This document shows positions 16,218 to 24,588 of a stretch of 64,000 bases of DNA, in pieces. Location: NCBI GenBank assembly GCA_964489425.1, contig CAZAYP010000004.1:1-64000 (forward strand), in the 5' to 3' direction. The stretch's first letter is position 1; each line of letters begins with the position of its first letter. Source of the DNA: CAZAYP01 sp964489425 [NCBI: uncultured Verrucomicrobiota bacterium] (lineage in GTDB: Bacteria > Verrucomicrobiota > Kiritimatiellia > RZYC01). A program made the position numbers and the translations under genes. The notes under the pieces were generated by a model. The model was not told the origin of the DNA. It saw only the letters and a program-made list of their open reading frames with translations, and did not search any database.

Positions 16218-18002
16218 ATGCATAACGGCACGCAACGGGACGAAGCCCAGGAGATTATTCTCCAGGGCATCGGCGTGTCGCCGGGCGTGGCCGTGGCCCA
16301 GGCGTTCGCGCTCGTCTCGGACGAGGACCGCTACGTGGAGCGGGATATCGGCGAGGAGGAAATCCCCCGCGAGATCGCGCGCTTCGAGGATGCGCTCATC
16401 GCCACCCGCCACCAGATCCACGACATCCAGGAACGGATCAGCCAGGCCATCGGCCAGGAAAGCGCCAGCATCTTCGACGCCCACCTGCTCGTGGTGGATG
16501 ACCGCTCGTTTGTCGAAGAGGTCATCAAGAAGCTGCGCACCGATCGCAAGAACATCGAGACCATCCTGCAGGTGGTGGCCAACCGCTATGCCGAGGCGCT
16601 GGCCAAGGTGGAAGACGATTACCTGCGCGAACGCGCCGCCGACGTCCGCGACGTGGCCCGGCGCATCCTGCGCAACCTCTCCGGCGGCGCGGTATCCTCG
16701 CTCGCCGGGATCAGCTCCCACTGCATCGTCATCGCCAACGACCTCTCGCCCTCTGAAACCGCCACGATGAACCGGCAGCACGTGATCGGGTTTGCCACGG
16801 ATCTCGGCAGCCGCACCTCGCACACCGCCATCATGGCCCGGGCCCTTGAAATCCCCGCGATCGTCGGGCTGCATGACATCAGCGTGCGCGTCTCCGCCGG
16901 CGACACCATCCTGCTGGACGGCAACAAGGGCATCCTCATCATCCACCCGAGCCCGGACCGGCTCGAGCGCTACGGGAAAATCGCCGCCACCCAGGAAACC
17001 ATCCGCTCCGAGCTGGCCACCCTGCGCCAGGAAAAAGCCCAGACCCTGGACGGCTACATCGTCTCCCTGGCCGCCAACATCGAGCTGCCGGGCGACGTGG
17101 ACGCGGTCATTGCCCATGGCGGCGCGGGCGTGGGCCTGTTCCGCACCGAGTTCCTGTACCTGGCCCAGGACGGCCTGCCCAGCGAGGAAGAGCAGGCCGC
17201 CGCCTACTCCGAGGTCGCCCGCCGCCTGGCGCCGGACCCGGTGATCATCCGCACCATGGACCTGGGCGGCGACAAGTTCTCCTCGCACCTCAAGATGCCC
17301 CAGGAGCTGAATCCCTTCATGGGCTGGCGGGCCATCCGGTTCTGCCTGGCCCAGCCCAAGATCTTCAAGACCCAGCTGCGGGCCATCTTGCGCGCCAGCC
17401 AGTACGAAAACGTGCGCATCATGTACCCCATGGTCAGCAACGCCAACGAGGTGGCGCAGGCCAACCGGTTGCTGGAGGAATCGAAAGACGAGCTGCGGCG
17501 GGATCACATCGCGTTCAACGACCACATCGAGGTGGGCGTGATGATCGAGGTCCCCTCCGCTGCCCTGACCGCAGAGCTGATTGCGCCCCTGGTCTCCTTT
17601 TTCAGCCTGGGCACGAACGACCTGGTGCAATACACGCTGGCCGTGGACCGGATCAACGAGCGGATTGCCTACCTGTACGAGCCCACCCACCCCGCGGTCA
17701 TCAAGCTGATCAAGAACACCATCGACACCGCCCACAACCAGGGGATCTGGGTGGGCGTGTGCGGCGAGGTGGCCGGCAACCCCCTGATGGCGCCGCTGCT
17801 CATGGGGCTGGGCGCGGACGAGTTCAGCGTCAGCCCCGCGATGATCCCGCTGATCAAGCGCGTGGTGCGCAACGTCACCTACTCGCAGGCCGAGGAGCTG
17901 GCCGAGCTGGCCCTGGCGTCCCACTCGGGCGAAGCGGTCATGGACGCCTGCCGCAGCCTGGTCACCCGCGCGGCCCCGGAACTGCTGGACCTCGTGGAAT
18001 GA
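16218..18002 (+). CDS. ptsI: PTS enzyme I (PEP-protein phosphotransferase)
   Basis: Transfers phosphate from PEP to HPr. The 594 residues are close to the family norm (about 570-590). The active His is H202 in LGSRTSHTAIMARALEIPAIVG. PEP-binding and metal sites are visible as GVGLFRTEFLYL, MDLGGDKFSSHL, FRAIR-type GWRAIRFCL, IMYPMVSNANEV, GVMIEVPSAALTA, FFSLGTNDLVQYTLAVDR and the catalytic Cys in GVCGEVAGNP. It begins 5 bases after ptsH. No EIIA, EIIB or EIIC genes occur anywhere in the window, in keeping with a regulatory role. Confidence 0.96.
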   Translation: MHNGTQRDEAQEIILQGIGVSPGVAVAQAFALVSDEDRYVERDIGEEEIPREIARFEDALIATRHQIHDIQERISQAIGQESASIFDAHLLVVDDRSFVEEVIKKLRTDRKNIETILQVVANRYAEALAKVEDDYLRERAADVRDVARRILRNLSGGAVSSLAGISSHCIVIANDLSPSETATMNRQHVIGFATDLGSRTSHTAIMARALEIPAIVGLHDISVRVSAGDTILLDGNKGILIIHPSPDRLERYGKIAATQETIRSELATLRQEKAQTLDGYIVSLAANIELPGDVDAVIAHGGAGVGLFRTEFLYLAQDGLPSEEEQAAAYSEVARRLAPDPVIIRTMDLGGDKFSSHLKMPQELNPFMGWRAIRFCLAQPKIFKTQLRAILRASQYENVRIMYPMVSNANEVAQANRLLEESKDELRRDHIAFNDHIEVGVMIEVPSAALTAELIAPLVSFFSLGTNDLVQYTLAVDRINERIAYLYEPTHPAVIKLIKNTIDTAHNQGIWVGVCGEVAGNPLMAPLLMGLGADEFSVSPAMIPLIKRVVRNVTYSQAEELAELALASHSGEAVMDACRSLVTRAAPELLDLVE

Positions 18003-18052
18003 ACCCATGCTTTGGACCGTAATCTCAACCCCATAAACATAAGGAGCCTGTC

Positions 18053-19369
18053 ATGACAAAATTGAGAGTGGATCATGTCTTTACCTCCGAGTCGGTCTCG
18101 GAAGGTCACCCGGACAAGGTGTGCGATCAAATCTCCGACGCCATCGTGGACGCCTGCCTGGCGCGCGACCCCGACAGCCACGTGGGCTGCGAAACGCTTG
18201 TCACCACCAACCTGGTGGTGAACGCCGGCGAGATCAAGTGCCGCGGCTGGGACACGGTCAAGCCCGAGGAACTGGCCCGCCAGGTGGTCCGGGAAATCGG
18301 CTATAACCGGCCCGAACTGCTGTTCAGCGCCGACACCTTCGAGTACATCAACCGGCTGCACGGCCAGTCGCCGGACATTGCCCAGGGCGTGGAAGGCACC
18401 GGCCTGTATGCGGAGCAAGGCGCCGGCGACCAGGGCATGATGTTTGGCTACGCCACCCGGGCCACGCCGGAGCTCATGCCCGCGCCGATCGTGTACAGCC
18501 ACCGCCTGCTGGATGTTTTGCAGCGCATCCGCAAGTCCGGCCAGATCCCGTACCTGCGGCCGGACGCCAAGTCCCAGGTTTCGGTCAAGTATGTCAAGGG
18601 CAAGCCCGCGGCCATCACCTGCGTGGTGATCTCGCACCAGACCGACGACGTGTCGCTGGACCTGATCCGCAAGGACATGATCGCCGTGATCAAGGACGTG
18701 CTCGGGCCCACCGGGCTGCTGAAGCCTGATACAGAGTACTACGTCAACCCCACCGGCAAATTCCAGATCGGCGGCCCGCACGGCGACTGCGGCCTCACCG
18801 GCCGCAAGATCATCGTGGACACGTATGGCGGCGTCGGATCCCACGGCGGCGGCTGCTTCTCGGGCAAGGACCCCACCAAGGTGGACCGCTCGGCAGCCTA
18901 CTACTGCCGCTACGCGGCCAAGAACATCGTGGCGGCCGGGCTTGCCGACAAGTGCGAGCTGCAAGTCGCTTACGCCATTGGCGTGGCCAAGCCGCTGAGC
19001 ATCAATGTCGATACATACGGAACCAACAAGATCCCCGAGACCCGGATCCAGGACCTGCTCGACAACAGCGGTCTGTTCGACTTCCGCCCAGCCGCCATCA
19101 TCACCAAGTTGGCGCTGCAGAAGCCCGCAGGCTGGAGCTACCGCCAGACGTCCGTGTGCGGCCATTTCGGCCGCGATATGTTCCCCTGGGAAAAAATCGA
19201 CCTCGTGTCGGCGCTCCAGGACCAGGCCAAGCCCAAAGCCGTGAAAAAAGCCACGGCCAAAAAGCCCGTGGCGAAGAAGCCTGTGGCGAAGAAGCCTGTG
19301 GCCAAGAAAGCGGCGGCCAAGAAGCCGGCCGCGCCCGCCCGCAAGAAAACCAAGGCCCGGCGCAGATAA
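18053..19369 (+). CDS. metK: S-adenosylmethionine synthase with a Lys/Ala/Pro-rich tail
   Basis: Makes SAM from methionine and ATP. The core (about 1-390) has FTSESVSEGHPDKVCDQISD, ETLVTTNLVVNAGEI, GAGDQGMMFGYAT, GGPHGDCGLTGRKIIVDTYG and GGGCFSGKDPTKVDRSAAY, all family hallmarks. Beyond the normal end, about 45 residues form a basic low-complexity tail with AKKP-type repeats (KKPVAKKPVAKKPVAKK and so on to KARRR), like bacterial histone H1-like proteins. The tail is in frame and runs to a stop just before the terminator. ATG 18053 is preceded by ATAAGGAGCC, a strong ribosome binding site. It closes the kds-lpt-pts series after a 50-base gap. Confidence 0.95.
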   Translation: MTKLRVDHVFTSESVSEGHPDKVCDQISDAIVDACLARDPDSHVGCETLVTTNLVVNAGEIKCRGWDTVKPEELARQVVREIGYNRPELLFSADTFEYINRLHGQSPDIAQGVEGTGLYAEQGAGDQGMMFGYATRATPELMPAPIVYSHRLLDVLQRIRKSGQIPYLRPDAKSQVSVKYVKGKPAAITCVVISHQTDDVSLDLIRKDMIAVIKDVLGPTGLLKPDTEYYVNPTGKFQIGGPHGDCGLTGRKIIVDTYGGVGSHGGGCFSGKDPTKVDRSAAYYCRYAAKNIVAAGLADKCELQVAYAIGVAKPLSINVDTYGTNKIPETRIQDLLDNSGLFDFRPAAIITKLALQKPAGWSYRQTSVCGHFGRDMFPWEKIDLVSALQDQAKPKAVKKATAKKPVAKKPVAKKPVAKKAAAKKPAAPARKKTKARRR

Positions 19370-19400
19370 GCTGACCGCACCATCGCGGGTCATGGTCTTC

Positions 19401-19435
19401 GGGGCGGTGATCCGAGTCACCGCCCCGACTTTTTT
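19401..19435 (+). terminator. Intrinsic terminator after metK
   Basis: A perfect 10-bp stem, GGGGCGGTGA (19401-19410) with TCACCGCCCC (19417-19426), and a 6-base loop, followed by GAC and six T residues. It ends the long co-directional series that starts at kdsB. Confidence 0.92.
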
Positions 19436-19793
19436 ATCAACTTGGCCCTGGCCGGAAAACCTGCCGCAGATTTGAGTTTTGGAGTGCGGGGGGCAAGGCC
19501 GCGGCCGCGCCGCCGCATCTCTCCAAAACCAAGCTTGAGGTCCTGCGCAAATGGGATTCGACCGCCCATAGCGGCGCTATAAGTATAGTTATTTAAGGGA
19601 CACTACACTAGTAACGCCGCAGAAGGTGTGAAACAATCGCTCCAGAATCTGCTTGTCAGTCTGGGCGCGGCAACTACAATATCCGACATTGTTTGATCAC
19701 GCTTTCGGTGTCTGGCTGGCCAACTGGCTACACACCTTCCAGTTGGCAGGGTGGCGAGATCAATAACCATAAACAAAAGAGGATGGGACAGGC
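19436..19793 (+). promoter_or_regulatory. Non-coding region upstream of aqpZ
   Basis: About 360 bases with no convincing gene; the middle is AT-richer than the surroundings. A TATAAG/TATAGT-like patch near 19577-19590 may hold a -10 element, but no -35 box stands at a good distance. A perfect 9-bp inverted repeat, GCCAACTGG (19719-19727) with CCAGTTGGC (19739-19747), lies about 45 bases before the aqpZ start and could be an operator or leader hairpin. AAGAGGAT at 19777-19784 is the likely aqpZ ribosome binding site. Confidence 0.4.
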
Positions 19794-20483
19794 ATGAAGA
19801 AATATGGGGCGGAATTCATCGGGACCTTTTGGCTGGTTCTTGGCGGGTGCGGCAGTGCCGTTTTAGCTGCTGCGTTTCCCGATGTGGGGATTGGCTTGCT
19901 TGGAGTAGCGCTGGCTTTTGGCTTAACCGTACTGACCATGGCTTTTGCCATCGGGCACATTTCCGGCTGTCACCTCAATCCGGCGATTTCAGTGGGCTTG
20001 TGGGCCGGCGGCCGTTTTTCGGCCAAAGAACTCCTGCCCTACATCGTGGCCCAGGTGCTGGGTGGCATCGTGGCCGGTGGCGTTCTTTATGTTATTGCCA
20101 GCGGCAAGGCGGGGTTTGATTTGGCCGCCGGATTTGCATCTAACGGATACGGGGCCCATTCGCCGGGTGGCTACAGCTTGCTGGCGGCCCTGGTGACGGA
20201 AGTGGTCATGACCATGATGTTCTTGCTGGTCATTATGGGTGCCACGGACCAACGGGCGCCCCAAGGATTTGCGCCGATCGCGATTGGCTTGTGCCTGACG
20301 CTCATCCACCTGATCAGCATCCCGGTCACCAACACATCGGTAAATCCCGCGCGCAGCACGGGCGTAGCCGTGTTTGTCGGCGGTTGGGCCATCGCGCAGC
20401 TTTGGCTTTTTTGGGTGGCCCCGATCATCGGCGGGATCCTGGGCGCGGTCATCTATCGCTTTATCGGCAGCGCGAAGAAATAA
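19794..20483 (+). CDS. aqpZ: Aquaporin Z (water channel)
   Basis: A 229-residue MIP-family channel with six membrane helices and two half-helices. Both NPA boxes are present: [16 protein letters not shown] and [13 protein letters not shown]. The residue before the first block ([11 protein letters not shown]), the Thr/Cys pattern and the C-terminal NPARS segment followed by [12 protein letters not shown] match AqpZ rather than the glycerol facilitator GlpF, which would have NPARD-type second loops. Orthodox water transport is therefore likely. It is a single gene, convergent with the kinase downstream and separated from it by a hairpin. Confidence 0.93.
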   Translation: MKKYGAEFIGTFWLVLGGCGSAVLAAAFPDVGIGLLGVALAFGLTVLTMAFAIGHISGCHLNPAISVGLWAGGRFSAKELLPYIVAQVLGGIVAGGVLYVIASGKAGFDLAAGFASNGYGAHSPGGYSLLAALVTEVVMTMMFLLVIMGATDQRAPQGFAPIAIGLCLTLIHLISIPVTNTSVNPARSTGVAVFVGGWAIAQLWLFWVAPIIGGILGAVIYRFIGSAKK

Positions 20484-20492
20484 GCTTGTGCC

Positions 20493-20526
20493 TGAGGCCA
20501 CCGCTGGCAATCGGGCGGTGGCCTCA
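20493..20526. terminator. Convergent hairpin between aqpZ and the hybrid kinase
   Basis: A perfect 12-bp stem (20493-20504 with 20515-20526) with a 10-base loop begins nine bases after the aqpZ stop and includes the kinase stop codon. There is no T-tract on either side, so it would work as a weak bidirectional terminator. Confidence 0.55.
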
Positions 20527-22854
20527 AGTCGCGGTCGGGGATTCAGGCGGGGGAAGGAGCGCGGCCAGGGTTTCATACTGGAAGTGATCCGCCAGCAGCA
20601 GCAACCGGCCGGCCAGGTCCGGGTTGAGCCGGGCCACGCTCGCCAGCAAATCGCGCAGCCGCCCGAGATCGGCGGACAGGGCCGCCTGGCGCAACCCGTC
20701 GCGGATGGGTTCCGGCAGGCTCCGCAACTCGGCCGCCGTGAGGCGGGCGGTGCGCAGGGGAGCAGCCGGCGGTGCGGGCGGCAGCCCATACTCATACTCC
20801 AGGCCCAGACTGGTGCGGATGGCGTCCAGCAGCTCCGCTTCCTTGAACGGCTTGCGGATAAACAGGTCCGCGCCCGCGGCCAGCACGGTTTTGCGGTCCT
20901 CCTCGAAGGCAATCGCCGTCAGGCCAATCACCGGTGTCTGCGCGCCGCGGGCGGACGCCTTGATGGTCCGCGTTGCCGCAAAGCCGTCCATGCCCGGCAT
21001 GGCCATGTCCATGAGCACCACGTGCGGGTGCCATGCATCGAAAGCCGCCATGGCCTCGTGGCCATCAGACGCGGTCCGGACGCTGAATCCCACCTGCAGC
21101 AGCAGGGCCTTGACGAAGTCCAGGTTCATCTGGTTGTCGTCGACCACCAGGACCCGGCACTCGGGCTGGCCCGGCCGCAGGCGCAGCACCGGCGGCGGGG
21201 CCATCATCTGCGCAATGGCTTCGGACGGCGCGATGCCGGCGGTCACCTCGAAGCTGAAACACGCGCCCTGGCCCGGCGAGCTCGTCACCTCGATATCCCC
21301 GCCCAGCATGCGCGCATAATAGCGGCTGATGGTCAAGCCCAGCCCGGTTCCCGTGCCGGTGAACCGGCCGCTCGCCGTCTGCTCAAACGCGCGAAACAGG
21401 CGTGGCAGATCTTCGGGTGCAATGCCCATGCCCGTGTCGCGGACCGCGAACCGGACCGTTCGGGGCTCCTTGCGGGTGGACATGCTGACCAGCAGGCTCA
21501 CCCGCCCCTTGGCGGTGAACTTGACGGCGTTGCTCAGCAGGTTGATGAGGATCTGCCGCAGCTTGCCGGCGTCGCTGACCACCCAGCGGGGAACGTCCGG
21601 CGCGCACTCCAGGTCCAGCAGGAGCGACTTGGCCTCGGCCCGCATCCGGAACAACAGAAGAAGTTCTTCGATCATGCCGTGCATGTCGAACGGCTGCATC
21701 TCGAGATGGATGCGGCCCGCCTCGATCTTCGACATTTCAAGGATGTTGTTGATCAAGGCCAGCAAATGTTCGCCGGCCCGGTTGATGATGGCCAGGTGTT
21801 CGCGCTGCGCCGGAGCCAGCGCGGGATCGCGCTGCATGAGCTGAGAAAACCCCAGGATGGCGTTCATGGGCGTCCGGATCTCGTGGCTCATGCTGGCCAG
21901 GAATACGCTCTTGGCCCGGTTGGCCGCCTCCGCGATTTCCTTGGCCTGGCGCAAGGCGTCTTCCATGGCTTTGCGCTCGGACAAGTCCACGAAGCTTTCC
22001 AGCAGGTAGTCATGATTGCCCAGGCTCAGGTGGGTCACGGTTTTCAGGATCGGCAAGCGCGTGCCGTCGCACCGGACCAGGATGCGCTCGGAGGTGTCCA
22101 CGATTTGGCCCAGGTCGAGCACCGGGCAGCGATCTTTTTCCGCCGGACACACCACGTGGTTGCAGGGCTGCCCCACGATGGCGTCGCGCGGGCCCCCAAA
22201 CATCCGCAGCGCAACCGGGTTGGTGTCCACAATCGTACGGGTGGCCGTGTCGATGAGCAAGATCCCCGCCTGCAACGAGTCGAAAATCAGGCGGAACTGC
22301 TCCTCGCTGTGCCGGATTTCCTCCTCCATGCGCTGGGAAACCGCCAGCGCTGCTTCGGCTTTCCAGCGCTGCTCCTGTGCCTCTTGCGCCTGCTCGGCCA
22401 ACTGCTTGTTCAGGCGTTGCAGTTCCGCCCGCTGGCGGGATGTTTCCAGGGACAGGGCCATCAGGGTGGCCGTATTCCAGACATACGGTGCGTACGGGTT
22501 GAAGGCCTCGGAGTCAGCCACGGCCAGGATCAAGAAACCAAACGGGCCCTCGGTGTTGCGAAACGGAACCGCCGTGATGGCGCCCGGGTCGCGGTTGGTG
22601 GCCAGGGCCGCCACCTCGGCCTCCGGCCAGGTCTTCACAACATCCAGCGCAGTTCCGGACACCGGGTCCATGGCCAGCACCTGCCCGCCGAGATACACCG
22701 CGGAAGCTGCCAGGCCCGGAATGCCTTGCAAGGCACGACAGGTCTGTTCCGCCATGGTCCGGCTGTCGGGGGTGGCCGCCAAAACATTTTGCAGCCTCAG
22801 GATCCGGCCGAGTACAATGGGGTCTGGCACGCTCATGGCATTTGGTAATCCCAT
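20524..22854 (-). CDS. Hybrid sensor histidine kinase with Cys-containing PAS domain
   Basis: A 776-residue cytoplasmic kinase. The N-terminal ~130 residues resemble a GAF-type sensor (LIRGGS-like FGFLILAVADSEAFNPY). A coiled coil follows (135-185), then a PAS domain (185-295) with a Cys-rich insertion CNHVVCPAEKDRCPV, a pattern that recurs in PAS domains of this type. The HisKA domain has H324 in FLASMSHEIRTPMNAILG. HATPase_c boxes are NLLSNAVKFT, DTGMGI and GTGTGLGL. The receiver (about 575-690) has VVDDNQMNLDFV and VVLMDMAMPGMDG. The C-terminal ~80 residues are helical and may be a histidine-free Hpt relic. No regulator gene is next to it. Confidence 0.9.
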   Translation of the reverse strand: MGLPNAMSVPDPIVLGRILRLQNVLAATPDSRTMAEQTCRALQGIPGLAASAVYLGGQVLAMDPVSGTALDVVKTWPEAEVAALATNRDPGAITAVPFRNTEGPFGFLILAVADSEAFNPYAPYVWNTATLMALSLETSRQRAELQRLNKQLAEQAQEAQEQRWKAEAALAVSQRMEEEIRHSEEQFRLIFDSLQAGILLIDTATRTIVDTNPVALRMFGGPRDAIVGQPCNHVVCPAEKDRCPVLDLGQIVDTSERILVRCDGTRLPILKTVTHLSLGNHDYLLESFVDLSERKAMEDALRQAKEIAEAANRAKSVFLASMSHEIRTPMNAILGFSQLMQRDPALAPAQREHLAIINRAGEHLLALINNILEMSKIEAGRIHLEMQPFDMHGMIEELLLLFRMRAEAKSLLLDLECAPDVPRWVVSDAGKLRQILINLLSNAVKFTAKGRVSLLVSMSTRKEPRTVRFAVRDTGMGIAPEDLPRLFRAFEQTASGRFTGTGTGLGLTISRYYARMLGGDIEVTSSPGQGACFSFEVTAGIAPSEAIAQMMAPPPVLRLRPGQPECRVLVVDDNQMNLDFVKALLLQVGFSVRTASDGHEAMAAFDAWHPHVVLMDMAMPGMDGFAATRTIKASARGAQTPVIGLTAIAFEEDRKTVLAAGADLFIRKPFKEAELLDAIRTSLGLEYEYGLPPAPPAAPLRTARLTAAELRSLPEPIRDGLRQAALSADLGRLRDLLASVARLNPDLAGRLLLLADHFQYETLAALLPPPESPTAT

Positions 22855-22898
22855 TCTCTACACCCGCCCCCCCTTGGCGGCAATGACAAAGCCAGCAA

Positions 22899-23903
22899 TT
22901 AACCCCGGCCTGGCCGCCGCGCCCGGGCCAGCCAATGCGGCATAGGCGGCGGCAAGAGCCGCACCGAACAATCATCGAACCCGGCGCCCGCCAACCACGC
23001 CCGGAGTTCAGCGTCAGAAAACACCCAACCGTGCTCCGTGGTTAGCGCCATGTTGACCGCGAACAGTGCCGAAAACGCGGGCTGGGTATGGGTGGCATCC
23101 GTCATCATGTCCAGGACATACACCACCCCGTCCGGGGCCAGGGCCGCGTACGCCCGCTGGAACAGGTCCTGGATGGCGACCGGCGACTCCTGGTGCAGCA
23201 TGCCGAAAAACAGGATGACGTCATACCCCTGCCCCAGCGCCTCCGCATGATAGTCGCCGGCCCGCACGCGGACCCGGTCGGCCATGCCCTGCTGCTCGAT
23301 CAACTCATCCGCGATGGCCGCCACCGCCGGCAGGTCCAGCACCTCGCACTGCAGGCCCGGATGCGCCTTGGCCAGCAGCACCGAATAGGTCCCCGGCCCG
23401 CCGCCCACGTCGAGCAGCCGTCGCCGGCCGGTGAGGTCCACGAGCGGGGTCACCTGGCGGCCGATGCCCAGGGCGCGGCCATGCATGGCCATGACAAAGC
23501 GGCGGGTGCGGGCGGCGTCCACGCCCAGGTGCAGGGCGGGCGGCTCCACGGGCCGTCCGGCGCGAACGAACTGGGCCAGGCGACCCCACGCAGCATACAC
23601 GTCCCGGTTGTAGGCGATAGCCTGCCCAAGGTCCCCGGCCGCGCCCGGAACGAGGAACAACGCCGCCTCCGACGTGTTGGCGTAGCGGGCGCCCTCCTTG
23701 GCCAGCAGCTTGAGCGCGGTGCAGGCGTCCAGCAGCAGCGTGGCGCCGCGCAGGTCCAAGCCGTTTTCCGCGGCCACGGCCGCCGCCGTGGCCGGCCCGA
23801 GGCGCGCCAGCGTGCCGAACAGGCCCAACTCCGAGGCGGTGAACAGAACCTGGGACTCATAAAACGCGCTGGCCATGGCAACGATGCGATCAGGTGACAT
23901 CAT
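22899..23903 (-). CDS. SAM-dependent O-methyltransferase (plant-type/hydroxyneurosporene family)
   Basis: A 334-residue enzyme of the two-domain O-methyltransferase family. The N-terminal winged helix-like dimerisation part is seen in QVLFTASELGLFGTLAR. The SAM-binding core has LLDVGGGPGTYSVLLAKA, VLDLPAVAAIADELI, RVRAGDYHAEALGQGYDVIL and the catalytic-site region FGMLHQES. A late segment SDAELRAWLAGAGFDDC is also typical. ATG 23903 is chosen because the N-terminal helix begins directly after it. It overlaps the VTT-domain gene by 14 bases, so the two are translationally coupled. The substrate is unknown. Confidence 0.8.
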   Translation of the reverse strand: MMSPDRIVAMASAFYESQVLFTASELGLFGTLARLGPATAAAVAAENGLDLRGATLLLDACTALKLLAKEGARYANTSEAALFLVPGAAGDLGQAIAYNRDVYAAWGRLAQFVRAGRPVEPPALHLGVDAARTRRFVMAMHGRALGIGRQVTPLVDLTGRRRLLDVGGGPGTYSVLLAKAHPGLQCEVLDLPAVAAIADELIEQQGMADRVRVRAGDYHAEALGQGYDVILFFGMLHQESPVAIQDLFQRAYAALAPDGVVYVLDMMTDATHTQPAFSALFAVNMALTTEHGWVFSDAELRAWLAGAGFDDCSVRLLPPPMPHWLARARRPGRG

Positions 23904-24588
23904 GGGAACTCTCCTTGGAAGTTGCGCCGGCGGACGGCCGGGCGTGAACCGAGCGGCGGATCCGGCGCGCCACCAGCCACCCCGCCGCGGGCAGCAGCAG
24001 GGCCACCACGACCGCCGGCCACGGGTTGGACAGGCTGCTGTGCGCGCCACAGTAAGCGTAGACCAGACAGACCGGAAGCGTGCCCAGGGCCGAGGCGCCG
24101 ACGAACGGCGCAAACCGCATCTGCGACAGGCCAGCCAGGCACGAGATCACCTCGGTCATCATGGGCACGGGCCGGCTGATGATGATCGCGAAAATGCCAT
24201 ACTTCTCCAGCCAGGCGCCCATGGCTTGCTGGTCGGCCGGCTTGACGAGCCGGCGGAACCAGTGCGCCCGGCCCCAGCGGCAAACAAGAAAGCCGGTCAC
24301 GGCGGTCAGCATGGCGCCCAGGCCGGCAGCCGCGGTCCCTGCAGCCACTCCGAGGATTTTCCCGGAGAGAATCATCACCAGGGACGACGGCACCGGCAAC
24401 AGCAGGTCGATCCACAACAGGCCCACGACGGCAGCGGCGGCCAGCCCGCGGCCATGGGGCGCGGCCTGGATATCCTGGAACCGCGCTTCCATAAACTGCG
24501 GCTCGGTCCAACCCTGGTGTTCCGCGATCATGAACAGGGAGGAATAGAACGCCACCAGGGCCACGGCGATGATCAGGAAACGTTTCAT
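23890..24588 (-). CDS. TVP38/TMEM64-type (VTT domain) membrane protein
   Basis: A 232-residue membrane protein of the DedA/VTT superfamily. It has an N-terminal helix (RFLIIAVALVAFYSSLFMI), then hydrophobic segments separated by the family signature LVCRWGRAHWFRRLVKPADQQ...LEKYGIFAIIISRPVPMMTEVISCLAGLSQM. The reentrant Pro-rich PVPMMTE loop and the later AYCGAHS are typical. Members are linked to lipid scrambling or flipping in membranes. The start overlaps the stop of the upstream GT-C gene by 4 bases (ATGA), and the C-terminal end overlaps the methyltransferase. Confidence 0.82.
   Translation of the reverse strand: MKRFLIIAVALVAFYSSLFMIAEHQGWTEPQFMEARFQDIQAAPHGRGLAAAAVVGLLWIDLLLPVPSSLVMILSGKILGVAAGTAAAGLGAMLTAVTGFLVCRWGRAHWFRRLVKPADQQAMGAWLEKYGIFAIIISRPVPMMTEVISCLAGLSQMRFAPFVGASALGTLPVCLVYAYCGAHSSLSNPWPAVVVALLLPAAGWLVARRIRRSVHARPSAGATSKESSHDVT

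Noticed and set aside
18003-18052. A SAM riboswitch before metK
   Set aside because: The gap to ptsI is only 50 bases and shows no riboswitch-like helices.
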